A stretch of 64,000 bases of DNA from Paenibacillus sp. L3-i20 (GTDB lineage Bacteria > Bacillota > Bacilli > Paenibacillales > Paenibacillaceae): the NCBI RefSeq assembly GCF_022180385.2, contig NZ_BQME02000001.1, positions 1,448,475 through 1,512,474 of the forward strand, written 5' to 3'. Positions 27,649 through 36,721 of the stretch are shown piece by piece; position 1 is the stretch's first letter, and every line of letters starts with the position of its first letter. The position numbers and the translations under genes are program-made. The notes beneath the pieces are model-generated. The model was not told the origin of the DNA and ran no database searches. It worked only from the letters and a program-made list of their open reading frames with translations.

Positions 27649-27702
27649 TAAAAAAAGAGTTTGCTCCTAAGTAGTTTCTACTGGGGAGCAAACTCTTTTT
27701 TT
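27649..27702. terminator. Bidirectional terminator
   Basis: AAAAAAAGAGTTTGCTCC..AGTAG/CTACT..GGAGCAAACTCTTTTTTT between the hydrolase gene and the convergent MFS gene. Confidence 0.88.
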
Positions 27703-27744
27703 GAACAAGCATTGGGCGAGAGCAAATAGTTCTGCGCACTCCAT

Positions 27745-29031
27745 CTACTTCGAAAGTGCTGATGATCTATATTGTGCCCTGCCCAGTAGTAGCATTATAG
27801 TTAATATCACCAGCATACTGAACGTCAATATTCCGATATACCACATTGTAGATTGAATAGGATAACGATCTAGCATCCAACCAGTAATTTTGGGAAATAA
27901 CGCTCCCCCTAGCCCGCCAAATGCGACTAGCAAACTGGTCGTTCGTTCTGTCATACCAGGCAGCAGACCATTAGCATACACTAGCGAGATACCGAATATT
28001 CCAGAGAAGCACAATCCGCTTAGTACAATTAATACGAGCATCCATATCTGATCCATTGTAACAACCATTAATCCAAATACGAATACAGCTCCTATCGTTG
28101 TAATTAATAAATACCTCGCATATCCTAATCGTTCTGCCAGCAAACCTGCGAACAAACGACCGAATACGACAGCACCCCAAAATAAGCTTAATGTTGCAGT
28201 AGCGTTTGATTCAGACATTCCCGTTCGAGTAATTAAAATTGACGGCAAATAATTGGAGAAGCTCATCTCAATCCCTACATATACCATAAAAAATAGTGCA
28301 CTCAGCGCAAGAAATGGAATTGTACGGGTTGGATAATCTCTCCAACTACCGTTATTCTTCAAACTACGGAGCCGATTTCGTTTATCGCTATTCCTATCTT
28401 GTTTTGTTAGAGCTGAATGGGCATCTTCTACCCGTCCACTCTTTTTGTTACCAATAGAATCTTCATTAGTCGGTATACCTAGTTGGTCATCCAAACTTCC
28501 AAAGGAGAAAGTTAGCCACATGACGAACGTAATGCCAGACATTGCAGCGATTATAGGAAATGAAAGCTGCCAAACATGTTGCCCGATCAAAAAAGCAGCT
28601 GTAATTGGAATAATGAGAGCCCCTAGCCCAAAAAAGGTCTCCAGCCTGCTCATCGCAGAAGCTTTCCCTTTCATTAGATCAATAATCATTGCTCCAACTA
28701 TAGCTTCCGTCATACCAAAACCAATACCAGCGATAGGTGCAATTGCAAGCATCCAACCCCACGGCATGAGCAAGCTATATGCAGCTTGGCTCATTGTCAA
28801 CAGCCCCATCGCTACAAGCACAGTCCCCCTCTTGCCCATTCTGGAGGATAATGAAGGCGCAAATAGTACACCGACAAGGAAGCCAAGAAATTGATTCATA
28901 ATCCACTGACCGCCATCTTTGTAAGTCACTCCATAATGCTCAATCATTTGCTCCATGATAGAACCGCCAATAACATGAGCAAGCCCGATGACCAAATAAG
29001 ACAAACAGCCGATCCACAGTAGCTTCTTCAC
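27745..29031 (-). CDS. Major facilitator superfamily transporter
   Basis: 428-aa, 12-span transporter. The A-motif region reads FAPSLSSRMGKRGTVL after the second helix, and the equivalent in the second half is GRLFAGLLAERLGYARYLL. A hydrophilic 50-residue loop (about 185-235, rich in Asp/Lys/Arg) joins the two six-helix halves. The overall pattern resembles the fucose/glucose-permease-like sugar MFS group, but the substrate cannot be told. The GTG start has CGGGAAGC upstream. It is divergent from a GNAT gene. Confidence 0.85.
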   Translation of the reverse strand: MKKLLWIGCLSYLVIGLAHVIGGSIMEQMIEHYGVTYKDGGQWIMNQFLGFLVGVLFAPSLSSRMGKRGTVLVAMGLLTMSQAAYSLLMPWGWMLAIAPIAGIGFGMTEAIVGAMIIDLMKGKASAMSRLETFFGLGALIIPITAAFLIGQHVWQLSFPIIAAMSGITFVMWLTFSFGSLDDQLGIPTNEDSIGNKKSGRVEDAHSALTKQDRNSDKRNRLRSLKNNGSWRDYPTRTIPFLALSALFFMVYVGIEMSFSNYLPSILITRTGMSESNATATLSLFWGAVVFGRLFAGLLAERLGYARYLLITTIGAVFVFGLMVVTMDQIWMLVLIVLSGLCFSGIFGISLVYANGLLPGMTERTTSLLVAFGGLGGALFPKITGWMLDRYPIQSTMWYIGILTFSMLVILTIMLLLGRAQYRSSALSK

Positions 29032-29074
29032 GCTTCCCGATTCCCCTTATATATACGCCCAAATAGCGTCTATC

Positions 29075-29083
29075 TGTTATAAT
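29075..29083 (+). promoter_or_regulatory. Extended -10 promoter for the GNAT gene
   Basis: TGTTATAAT, a perfect extended -10 (TGN-TATAAT). The expected transcription start (about 29089-29091) coincides with the ATG at 29090. Confidence 0.6.
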
Positions 29084-29089
29084 GTGATC

Positions 29090-29596
29090 ATGACAAACAA
29101 CTCTTCCTATTATAAAACAAATAAACCTACGATGACCATTCAACCTTTGGCACTCGAACATGCAATTGAATTGTGCAATTGGTCCTACAGTCCTCCATAC
29201 AATATATACAACTGGCCGAATTGGGAGCACATGAAAAAGGACGAAATCGAATTTGGCGATCCCGTCCTGCGCGAAGAGCAATACTCATCTGTCCTAGATA
29301 ACGAGGGAAATCTAGTTGGATTTGCTCAATTTTTCCCTATGTCGAACGTAACAAGACTCGGATTAGGTCTCCGTCCTGATCTTTGCGGTAATGGACTAGG
29401 CATACCTTTAGTAGAAGCAGTTGCAACCGAAGCTATCAGACGTTCACCGAGTAATGAAATCGATCTTGAAGTATTAACTTGGAATGTTCGAGCTATTCGA
29501 ACGTATGAGAAAGCAGGATTCCGCATTACAGACACCTATATGCGCCCTAACTCTGATGGTATGAAAGAATGTCATTGCATGACGTACATGATTTGA
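29090..29596 (+). CDS. GNAT-family N-acetyltransferase
   Basis: 168-aa acetyltransferase of the RimI-like group. The acetyl-CoA loop is LRPDLCGNGLGIPLVEAV, followed by LEVLTWNVRAIRTYEKAGF, the standard GNAT motif B. The substrate is unknown. Two starts are possible: ATG 29090, directly at the predicted transcription start and without a leader, or ATG 29132, which has no ribosome site and would remove 14 non-conserved residues. It lies head-to-head with the MFS gene. Confidence 0.88.
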   Translation: MTNNSSYYKTNKPTMTIQPLALEHAIELCNWSYSPPYNIYNWPNWEHMKKDEIEFGDPVLREEQYSSVLDNEGNLVGFAQFFPMSNVTRLGLGLRPDLCGNGLGIPLVEAVATEAIRRSPSNEIDLEVLTWNVRAIRTYEKAGFRITDTYMRPNSDGMKECHCMTYMI

Positions 29597-29601
29597 TTTA
29601 T

Positions 29602-29646
29602 CAACAACTCTTAGCGTCGCTCTGCGAAACGAAGCTGTTGTTTTAC
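29602..29646 (+). terminator. Probable GNAT terminator
   Basis: CAACAACTCTTAGCG...CGAAGCTGTTGTTTTA: imperfect stem ending in TTTT. Moderate support. Confidence 0.5.
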
Positions 29647-29647
29647 G

Positions 29648-30883
29648 TTACCGGTTGCCTGCTCGTTTGCCCGTATCCTTAATATCAGCGAATAGAATAA
29701 CGTCTCTTCGAACGAATACCGATATGGTGCGAATCCATTCACGTGTGTCGAGATCCGTGTACACTCTAGAAACAATGGATCGTCGATGATCGTTCAGCAA
29801 CACCAAATTGGGCACGAAGTATGGTCGCCAGCTCCAGTTCAATTGCTTGTAATCCGCTTCATATGACCAGCCTGTTTCCGCTTCGCGTCGGTAGTCTGCT
29901 GACAATTGAATCCCTTCTTCATTACATATGTATATCCGAATAAAGGTATCATCCAATTCAGGAATCAGTTGCTCTAACCATAGGTCTGTTTCATGAAGAG
30001 AACCCGAACAATTAACAATCTCCTGCAGCTTATCTGCAATTCCTTCTGCTCGGTTATACCAATACCTCTCGGTCATTGCATATTGTTTCAGATGACGTTT
30101 CAATTCATGATCAATAACACGATAGAAGTCCTCTGGATCTCGAAAATCAGGTTCAGCCTTAGCGAATAGAAAACCTTGAACATATCGTGCACCCGACTGA
30201 ATTGCCCGCTCCAAGTCTTCCGTCGTCTCAACTCCTTCAAACAATAACGAAGCGCCAATCTGCTCTGCCAGCTCTGAGAAGGAACGAAGCACCCCGAAGT
30301 ACCCATTATGAGTAGCGCTTTTTTTGACCATATGCATATCAATCTTGAGTAGATCCGGTTGAATCTGTGCGATTCGATCTGCACTGCTGAACCCGCTCCC
30401 TACATCATCAATCGCTATATGGCAGCCGTGTGCGCGATAGCTTTCCACTAAAGATAAAAGAACTTCTATTGAACCTTCAAAACTTTCCTCTGTAATCTCT
30501 ATTACAATCCTGCGTGGATCAACATTATATTTTTTCAGTAAAGAAAGCGTATACATTCCACCTAATTGTCCAAATTGATAAATCCAGCTAGGTTTCAAGT
30601 TTAAAAATAGGAGGGGCGGCGATATCTCTTGTCCCATTCTTGCAATTGCCTGCTCACGAATAATTCTATCAACTAAAAGTTGTTCATCCATCGGGATTGA
30701 CTCGTCCCCGAAAAATGGCCCTAAGCTACGGACGGACCCATCACCAACGGCTCTTCCGAGCACTTCATATCCCATTATTCGTCTAGTGTCCAACGCAATA
30801 ATAGGCTGGTAATAGGCTGCTAATACTTCACCATTTAGGCCAAGCGCATGTGGAAGTGAATTCGATGAATGAAAGACTGTCAT
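29648..30883 (-). CDS. EAL-domain c-di-GMP phosphodiesterase with YkuI_C-like sensor
   Basis: 411-aa cytoplasmic protein matching the architecture and length of B. subtilis YkuI: an EAL domain (residues 20-255) and a PAS-like YkuI_C domain (260-411). Catalytic residues look intact: EVLGRA as the EAL-type signature, NLKP, ITEES, the DDVGSG loop, LLKIDM, FEGVE and the YVQGFLFA glutamine. Hydrolysis of c-di-GMP is therefore possible, although YkuI itself has shown weak or no activity in vitro. It is monocistronic. motAB lies close by on the other strand. Confidence 0.92.
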   Translation of the reverse strand: MTVFHSSNSLPHALGLNGEVLAAYYQPIIALDTRRIMGYEVLGRAVGDGSVRSLGPFFGDESIPMDEQLLVDRIIREQAIARMGQEISPPLLFLNLKPSWIYQFGQLGGMYTLSLLKKYNVDPRRIVIEITEESFEGSIEVLLSLVESYRAHGCHIAIDDVGSGFSSADRIAQIQPDLLKIDMHMVKKSATHNGYFGVLRSFSELAEQIGASLLFEGVETTEDLERAIQSGARYVQGFLFAKAEPDFRDPEDFYRVIDHELKRHLKQYAMTERYWYNRAEGIADKLQEIVNCSGSLHETDLWLEQLIPELDDTFIRIYICNEEGIQLSADYRREAETGWSYEADYKQLNWSWRPYFVPNLVLLNDHRRSIVSRVYTDLDTREWIRTISVFVRRDVILFADIKDTGKRAGNR

Positions 30884-31031
30884 AGCGCCCTCCTAACGTA
30901 ACCTGTATGTCAAAATAGCTATCATCATAATTCTTCCATTGTATCGGAGGTAACTTATATTGTAAAGATTCGACATTTTTTTCAGTATTCAGCTTTACGC
31001 TATATACGCCCCTCCGAGCATGGAGATTCTA

Positions 31032-31325
31032 TCAGATCAGTCTAATTATTTGAATAACATTATCACCCTGAGACACTTCAATGACATGATGTTTGCTATT
31101 ATAAGTAACAACTCCTTGGCCCACTTCGATAACGGGGTCCTCTCCTAAACCAAAGAAGACATCATCAGCGAGCGCTTCCATTACTTCATGACGATCCTCT
31201 GGAGGCAATACGTCCCATTCTTCCTGCTCCATCTCAAAAAAGGTAAAGCTTCCCTCTATCTCTCCCACCGCTGATGTCAATTCCTTCAAAATATCAGCGT
31301 ACTCACGCGCATGACGAACTCCCAT
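31032..31325 (-). CDS. Hypothetical acidic protein, 97 aa
   Basis: Small acidic protein, no signal peptide, membrane helix or cysteine. The first half is helical and Glu-rich (REYADILKELTSAVGEIEGSF), and the C-terminal third looks like beta strands (GQGVVTYNSKHHVIEVSQGDNVIQIIRLI). I do not recognise a named family. ATG 31325 has AAAGGATG at a usable distance; an ATG four codons earlier overlaps that site. Codon use resembles its neighbours and the frame is clean, so it is probably real. Confidence 0.7.
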   Translation of the reverse strand: MGVRHAREYADILKELTSAVGEIEGSFTFFEMEQEEWDVLPPEDRHEVMEALADDVFFGLGEDPVIEVGQGVVTYNSKHHVIEVSQGDNVIQIIRLI

Positions 31326-31370
31326 TTTTATGCACATCCTTTAAATTTATTGATCACTTGTTGTTTACTA

Positions 31371-31398
31371 TAATCTCAGAATACCCTTTTGACGATAT
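31371..31398 (+). promoter_or_regulatory. Sigma-D-like promoter for motAB
   Basis: TAAT (31371-31374), 16 bases, GACGATAT (31391-31398) against the flagellar sigma-D consensus TAAA-N15-GCCGATAT. B. subtilis motAB is sigma-D controlled. Confidence 0.5.
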
Positions 31399-31489
31399 AA
31401 ATAGAAGTAGATGAGTGTAATCGACTGTTCGCTGAACTTATTGGTGCAGTTGGTTTCGCTAGATGTCGCAAACATACTGGACGGGGTGT

Positions 31490-32293
31490 ATGATGAAGAA
31501 TTCAACAGTTATTGGTATCGTATTAAGTTTAATCGCTGTACTCGGTGGAATGATGTTAAAAGGCGCTCATTTGTCGTCATTGCTAAACCCTGCTGCCTAT
31601 ATGATTATTATTTTAGGTACAATTGCCGCCGTTATGATTGCTTTTCCCATGTCAGAACTTAAAAAAGTCGGCGCTCTATTTAAAATCGCATTCACCGAGC
31701 AGAAGCTGACGTCCCGCGAAGATTTAATCGCTAATTTCATGGAATGGGCATCCATTACTCGTCGTGAAGGCTTGCTTGCTCTAGAGACACGCGTGGACGA
31801 AATTGAAGATTCATTCTTGCGTAATGGCATGCGCATGATTATAGACGGCAATGATCAAGATCTCGTGCGTGATGTCCTTCTTGAAGATATTGCAGCGACA
31901 GAGGATCGCCATAAAGCAGGCGCATTGATCTTCACGCAAGCAGGTACATATGCACCTACTCTTGGTGTACTTGGTGCCGTAGTTGGTCTAGTAGCAGCAC
32001 TAGCAGATATGAGTGATATGGATAAACTAGCCCATGCGATCGCAGGTGCATTTATTGCAACTTTGCTCGGTATATTTACAGGGTATGTGTTGTGGCATCC
32101 AATAGCTAACAGATTGAAACGTATCTCGAAGGCCGAGATCCAAATTCGCCTTATGATGCTAGAGGGCCTTCTATCCATACAGTCTGGTGTTTCCACAATC
32201 GCTATTAACCAAAAGCTATCTGTCTTCCTAACGCCAACTGAGCGGAAGAAGCTGAAAGAGAAGGAGGAGGGCGAAGTTGAGCAAAAAGCGTAG
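31490..32293 (+). CDS. motA: Flagellar motor stator protein MotA
   Basis: 267-aa, four-span membrane stator subunit that with MotB forms the ion channel driving flagellar rotation. Visible features are TM1-2 (residues 5-55, with LKGAHLSSLLNPAAYMIIILGT), the large cytoplasmic loop with charged residues that contact FliG, and TM3-4 (GTYAPTLGVLGAVVGLVAAL ... GAFIATLLGIFTGYVLWHP). Start ATG 31490 follows GGACGGGG. The 3' end overlaps motB by 17 bases. A sigma-D-like promoter lies about 90 bases upstream. Confidence 0.95.
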   Translation: MMKNSTVIGIVLSLIAVLGGMMLKGAHLSSLLNPAAYMIIILGTIAAVMIAFPMSELKKVGALFKIAFTEQKLTSREDLIANFMEWASITRREGLLALETRVDEIEDSFLRNGMRMIIDGNDQDLVRDVLLEDIAATEDRHKAGALIFTQAGTYAPTLGVLGAVVGLVAALADMSDMDKLAHAIAGAFIATLLGIFTGYVLWHPIANRLKRISKAEIQIRLMMLEGLLSIQSGVSTIAINQKLSVFLTPTERKKLKEKEEGEVEQKA

Positions 32294-33113
32294 ACATGAA
32301 GAGCATGAAGAACATGTTGATGAATCATGGCTTATCCCCTATGCCGATCTTCTCACTCTTCTGCTTGCGCTCTTCATCGTTTTGTTTGCTATGAATTCCG
32401 TCGATGCAAAGAAGTTTGAGGATATGTCACAGGCGTTCAGCGTAGCTCTTAATTCCGGTAGCGGAGTATTAGAGCTTCCTTCGATCGTACAAAATGGTAA
32501 AGATCCAGACAAAAAGGATCTGAATGCCGATGACAAGGAAAATGAAGAAAATAAAGACAAAGAAAATGAGAAGACCAAAGATTCTGATGCTGCTATGAAG
32601 GAGCTAATTAAGCAAGAGCAAGCAGAGCTTGAAGATTTGAAGAAAAAAATCGATGCTTACATTGATAAAAATGGCTTAACAAGTGAACTAGAGACTCAGC
32701 TAAATATGTCTCAGCTATTAATTACGATTAGTGATAAAGCTTTATTTGCACCAGCTCAAGCTGTCGTCAGGGAAGATGCTGAAAAATTAGCTACTGAAAT
32801 CGGCGCAATGATTCAGCAATACCCGAACTACGATATTATTGTTGCAGGTCATACTGACGATACACCAATCAACAATAGGGCTTTTCGTTCAAATTGGGAT
32901 TTAAGTTCCATGCGAGCAGTTCGTTTCATGGATGTAATGTTGGAGAACAAAAATCTTGATCCGAAGCGCTTCAGTGCAATCGGTTATGGAGAGTACCATC
33001 CAGTAGCTGAAAATACGACCAAAGAAAATAAAGCGAAAAATCGCCGAGTAGAAGTTTCGATCCTTCATACGTATGTGGATGCTACCAACCCTCAAACACT
33101 AAAAGTAAAATAA
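32277..33113 (+). CDS. motB: Flagellar motor stator protein MotB
   Basis: 278-aa partner of MotA. After a His/Glu-rich N-terminus comes the plug/TM helix with the ion-carrying aspartate, WLIPYADLLTLLLALF (D24). A Lys/Asp/Glu-rich segment (residues 75-115) precedes the OmpA-like peptidoglycan-binding domain (145-270, VAGHTDDTPI ... NRRVEVSI). TTG start at 32277 with AAGGAGGAGG inside motA, overlapping by 17 bases, so translation is coupled. The charged linker is longer than in many homologues. Confidence 0.95.
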   Translation: MSKKRRHEEHEEHVDESWLIPYADLLTLLLALFIVLFAMNSVDAKKFEDMSQAFSVALNSGSGVLELPSIVQNGKDPDKKDLNADDKENEENKDKENEKTKDSDAAMKELIKQEQAELEDLKKKIDAYIDKNGLTSELETQLNMSQLLITISDKALFAPAQAVVREDAEKLATEIGAMIQQYPNYDIIVAGHTDDTPINNRAFRSNWDLSSMRAVRFMDVMLENKNLDPKRFSAIGYGEYHPVAENTTKENKAKNRRVEVSILHTYVDATNPQTLKVK

Positions 33114-33149
33114 GCATCGAATTACACAAGTACTCTTCTGGTCAAACAT

Positions 33150-33195
33150 AAAGCCTCCAAAACCCACTTGAAACGGTGGATTCTGGAGGCTTTTT
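33150..33195. terminator. motAB terminator
   Basis: AAGCCTCCA..CCAC/GGTGG..TGGAGGCTTTTT; strong on the plus strand. Confidence 0.87.
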
Positions 33196-33230
33196 GATTA
33201 CATATTTAGTATTTCTTATTGTAGTTGCAC

Positions 33231-33932
33231 TTAGCTCGGCCTATATTCGAGTAGATCAAACAATTCAGTTCGTTCTCCTTCATTCAGATTACGCCACTTA
33301 CCAACTTGCAGCTCGCCTAAATGAATGTTCATTATTCTTACCCGCTTCAACTTATGCACCTGAAAACCAAGTGCCTCGCACATTCTGCGAATTTGACGGT
33401 TACGACCTTCTGTTAATATAATTCGGAATGCCCTATCGGATACTCTAGTCACTTTGCATGGTAAGGTCATACTTCCCAAAATATGCACCCCACTAGACAT
33501 ACCTTTTAGAAACACTTCATTAATAGGCTTGTTCACCGTAACAATATATTCCTTTTCATGCTTGCCCTCGGATCGGAGAATTGGATTGACTATATCTCCA
33601 TCATTCGTTAGGAGAATTAAGCCTTCTGAATCCTTATCCAATCTGCCGATCGGAAATATCCGCTCAGGATGACCTATAAAATCGACAATGTTTCCTTTAA
33701 TATGAAGCTCCGTCGTACAAGTAATGCCTACAGGCTTATTCAATGCGATATAGACATGTTGTTTGTGCTCACCAATCCGACGGCCATTAATTCGCACATC
33801 ATCGCCATGCTCCGCTTGACTGCCAAGCTGCGCTACGATTCCGTTAATTGTAACCTTCCCGCTATCAACTAATTTATCCGCTTCTCTACGGGAACAGAAA
33901 CCTGTTTCACTTATAAATTTATTGATTCTCAC
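33231..33932 (-). CDS. rluF: 23S rRNA pseudouridine synthase, RluF type
   Basis: 233-aa RsuA-family enzyme: N-terminal S4 RNA-binding domain (residues 1-60, MRINKFISETGFCSRREADKLV) and a catalytic domain with the aspartate motif GRLDKDSEGLILLTND and the later EGRNRQIRRMCEALG. Lengths and motifs fit RluF/YjbC-like members that modify helix 74 region of 23S rRNA (U2604); RsuA/RluB paralogues are the alternative. It is monocistronic and convergent with motAB. Confidence 0.88.
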   Translation of the reverse strand: MRINKFISETGFCSRREADKLVDSGKVTINGIVAQLGSQAEHGDDVRINGRRIGEHKQHVYIALNKPVGITCTTELHIKGNIVDFIGHPERIFPIGRLDKDSEGLILLTNDGDIVNPILRSEGKHEKEYIVTVNKPINEVFLKGMSSGVHILGSMTLPCKVTRVSDRAFRIILTEGRNRQIRRMCEALGFQVHKLKRVRIMNIHLGELQVGKWRNLNEGERTELFDLLEYRPS

Positions 33933-33964
33933 TGCTGACTCACCTCGTTGTAGCGTATCCTACA

Positions 33965-34648
33965 CTATCCTTTTATTTTCTGCAACTTCTTCGCAAGAGA
34001 CGTGATCTCGTTCGATTCTACGACATGTAAAGACGTATCACAAGTCAATGCTTCAACAACCATCGCTTGTGCAATATGTACCGCAGTTACCGGCTTATAT
34101 TTGCTCCATCTGCCGTTAAATAAAAAAGATAATTTGTCCATAACTTTAGCCGCAACACGTTCAACCAAATGATCCTCTTGACGCTGCCCGACTATAATCG
34201 AGGGCTGGACTATATGCAGTGACGGCAACTGAAGAGCTTTTAAATCTTGTTCAACTCTTCCCTTCACCTTACTGTAGAAAAAGATTGAGTCCACACTCGC
34301 ACCGATCGCCGTTACAATTAACATCTTTCTCGCACCATGGCGCTTAGATAAACGTCCGATTTCCATCGGATATTCGTAATCCACAAGCTGGAATTTTTCT
34401 TTGGACCCTGCCTTTTTCCTTGTTGTCCCGAGCGTACAATAAATATCCGCTCCCCTTATTAGATCAGCAGGAATATCGCCAAGCTCATTAAAGTCAATCT
34501 GACGCTGTTCAAGTCTTGGGTGAGAGATAGACAACCTTCTGCGGACGATAACCGTCACCTTGGCGTAGCTTCTATCACTGAGAAGCAACTTTACAAGATG
34601 GCCTCCAACTAGCCCTGTCGCTCCAACAATTACTGCTTTTTGCTCCAT
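33965..34648 (-). CDS. NAD(P)-binding Rossmann-fold protein (HTATIP2/TDI-like)
   Basis: 227-aa atypical short-chain reductase. The dinucleotide loop is VIVGATGLVGGHLVKLLL. The TyrxxxLys pair of classic SDRs is replaced by YSKVKGRVEQ, as in HTATIP2-like and NmrA-like proteins, so it may bind NADP(H) as a regulator or oxidoreductase. The ATG at 34648 has GAAGGTC upstream; longer in-frame codons overlap the histidine kinase 3' end. It is probably cotranscribed with the kinase. Confidence 0.82.
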   Translation of the reverse strand: MEQKAVIVGATGLVGGHLVKLLLSDRSYAKVTVIVRRRLSISHPRLEQRQIDFNELGDIPADLIRGADIYCTLGTTRKKAGSKEKFQLVDYEYPMEIGRLSKRHGARKMLIVTAIGASVDSIFFYSKVKGRVEQDLKALQLPSLHIVQPSIIVGQRQEDHLVERVAAKVMDKLSFLFNGRWSKYKPVTAVHIAQAMVVEALTCDTSLHVVESNEITSLAKKLQKIKG

Positions 34649-34685
34649 TATGATGACCTTCTTCCTCATTACCTCTACAATTGCA

Positions 34686-36500
34686 TTATGCCTCAAGTAA
34701 TAACTCGTTCTGCTCGTTAAAAGCAGGAAGTGTCAGCTTCACCGACGTCCCTACATCTACTTGGCTTTGTATATCGAGTGTACCTTGATGACTATTAATT
34801 ATACGCTGACTCACCATTATTCCAAGTCCCGTACCCGTTTCTTTGCCTGTAAAGAATGGATCTCCGATCTTCGAAATCATATCTTCCGGTATGCCTACTC
34901 CCTCATCCGTTATAGATATAGCGATACTATCTCTTTTCTTATGTATGGAAATATGAACGGAGCCACCGCCTGGCATTGCTTCGATAGCATTCTTTAACAA
35001 GTTAATGAACACTTGCTTCAGTTGATTTTCTTCACACGAAATGTTGCATTCCTCTTCCGTTATAACCGTCCTAAATTCGATATTATGTAGATGAGCCTCA
35101 CTATCTAAAAAAATTAATACGTCTTGCAAAACATTTCTAATATCCTTAACGACGAACTTAGTAGCTTGCGGCTTTGCAAGAATAAGAAATTCACCAACAA
35201 TTAAATTTATGCGATCAAGCTCAGACAACATAAGTTTAATATGGGATTGGTTCAGTGTGTGACTTTGCTGTTGCAACTGTAGGAAACCCCTTAGTGTCGT
35301 TAGAGGATTTCTTATCTCGTGTGCAACACCGGCGGCAAGCTGCCCAACCGTTGTAAGCTTCTCCGACCTGCGAAGCAATTCTTCCATCCGATTGCGGCTT
35401 CTCATATCGCGACAAATACTTGCGAAGGCACGTATCGACCCATCTGAATCCCTAATTGGTGAGACAGTTACGCTAACCGGAATAATGTCGCCTGTCCTAG
35501 TTAAACGAACTGTTTCTTGAGCTGGCAGCTTCTTACCTGCAAGCAGCAACCCGATCATCTGACGTTTCTCCATCTGATGGGAAGTAGGAATAGTTGGGTA
35601 ATGTTTGCCGATCACATCCACCTCGTCATAACCGAATAGTTGCTCGAATGCTCTGTTAACCTGTATGACCTTTCCTTCCAAGTCCATAATATGTATCGCA
35701 TCATTAGAGTGATTAATAAAGGACTCGAGATGCTCTTTCATCCTTCTATTTTCTTCGAAAGCCTTTCTAAGCTTATTCATATAAATGCTCAAATTTTGAG
35801 ACATCGCATTAATCTTCAAAGCGAGAAGACCAAATTCATCTTTTCCTTTAATTTGAATCGGCTTATGGAAGCGAACAGAAGATACCTCATTGACTTTCCA
35901 TAATATATCTTTGAGTGGCCTAATCATAACCCCAACTAGCCAATAGATAATAATGACCATTATAAGCAAGAATGCACCTGTATACATGAGTGTATGTTCC
36001 CGTTTTCGATCGACTAAAGTTGTAAGCTTCACTCTGTCATAAACAATACTTACAACATAGCTGCCCTTTTGCTCGTCAGAATAGTAGCTCCTTAAATATT
36101 TTTTATCATCCATAGAGAAGTTCCTAGAGCCGAATTGACCCGGCTTTAACGCTTGCACAAATGACTTATCGTTGTTAGCATCAGAATACGTATATGTACC
36201 ATAACGAATCGCTAACGTTTTTTGATCAAAAACCGTTATTTCCTTGATTCGCGGGTTAATGTTATGTAATACGGAAAACATCGTATCTGGCTTTATTGAT
36301 CTGTCCTCAGCACTTTTCAATGGCTCTTCCTCAAAGGTCTTAATGGACTGGGCTGCTTGAATGGATGAACTTTTCATTGTTACGGACATCATTTCCTTGA
36401 TTCCTAACACCATCGAATATTCACTAAGCAGATGGTATAGAATGACAACAAAGAACAACATGAGCGATATGGCGATCGACAGCTTTGACTTAATCGACAC
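34686..36500 (-). CDS. PAS-containing sensor histidine kinase (sporulation-kinase-like)
   Basis: 604-aa membrane kinase. TM1 at residues 8-27, an extracellular sensor of about 125 residues, TM2 at 150-172, a HAMP-like segment, a PAS domain (about 255-375), HisKA with phospho-acceptor His394 in VAHEIRNPLTTLRGF, and HATPase_c with NLLKNAIEAMPGGG, DEGVGIPED and GTGLGIMVS. No response regulator is adjacent, so it is an orphan kinase, and its catalytic core resembles the KinA-E group that feeds Spo0F. The GTG start follows AAGGAGGTG. A Spo0E-like phosphatase gene lies 0.7 kb away. Confidence 0.92.
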   Translation of the reverse strand: MSIKSKLSIAISLMLFFVVILYHLLSEYSMVLGIKEMMSVTMKSSSIQAAQSIKTFEEEPLKSAEDRSIKPDTMFSVLHNINPRIKEITVFDQKTLAIRYGTYTYSDANNDKSFVQALKPGQFGSRNFSMDDKKYLRSYYSDEQKGSYVVSIVYDRVKLTTLVDRKREHTLMYTGAFLLIMVIIIYWLVGVMIRPLKDILWKVNEVSSVRFHKPIQIKGKDEFGLLALKINAMSQNLSIYMNKLRKAFEENRRMKEHLESFINHSNDAIHIMDLEGKVIQVNRAFEQLFGYDEVDVIGKHYPTIPTSHQMEKRQMIGLLLAGKKLPAQETVRLTRTGDIIPVSVTVSPIRDSDGSIRAFASICRDMRSRNRMEELLRRSEKLTTVGQLAAGVAHEIRNPLTTLRGFLQLQQQSHTLNQSHIKLMLSELDRINLIVGEFLILAKPQATKFVVKDIRNVLQDVLIFLDSEAHLHNIEFRTVITEEECNISCEENQLKQVFINLLKNAIEAMPGGGSVHISIHKKRDSIAISITDEGVGIPEDMISKIGDPFFTGKETGTGLGIMVSQRIINSHQGTLDIQSQVDVGTSVKLTLPAFNEQNELLLEA

Positions 36501-36550
36501 TGAACGACACCTCCTTAGTGAGATGATCGGTTAGAAGTAGATCGAAACTA

Positions 36551-36656
36551 CTATTCACAACCTGTACACACTGTCAACAGATGTTATCCACATGTGTTAG
36601 TAAGTTGTGTACAACTTTACCTATAAGTCGGATAGTTATCCACAAAGTTATCCACT
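36551..36656 (+). promoter_or_regulatory. DnaA-box cluster upstream of tadA
   Basis: Perfect TTATCCACA at 36584-36592 and 36636-36644, TTATCCACT at 36648-36656 and CTATTCACA at 36551-36559, all in one orientation, between the divergent kinase and tadA genes. Probably binds DnaA; may regulate tadA, the kinase or replication initiation. Confidence 0.65.
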
Positions 36657-36721
36657 CTATGTTAACATCGAATATTTGTTCGTTGCATAAATCAAAAAGA
36701 AACGTGACAAGGAGCCTCATC

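Noticed and set aside
30100..30384. 94-aa minus-strand frame
   Set aside because: Out-of-frame shadow within the EAL gene, no ribosome site.
33176..33421. 81-aa plus-strand frame after motB
   Set aside because: It begins inside the motB terminator and is antisense to rluF, which is well supported.
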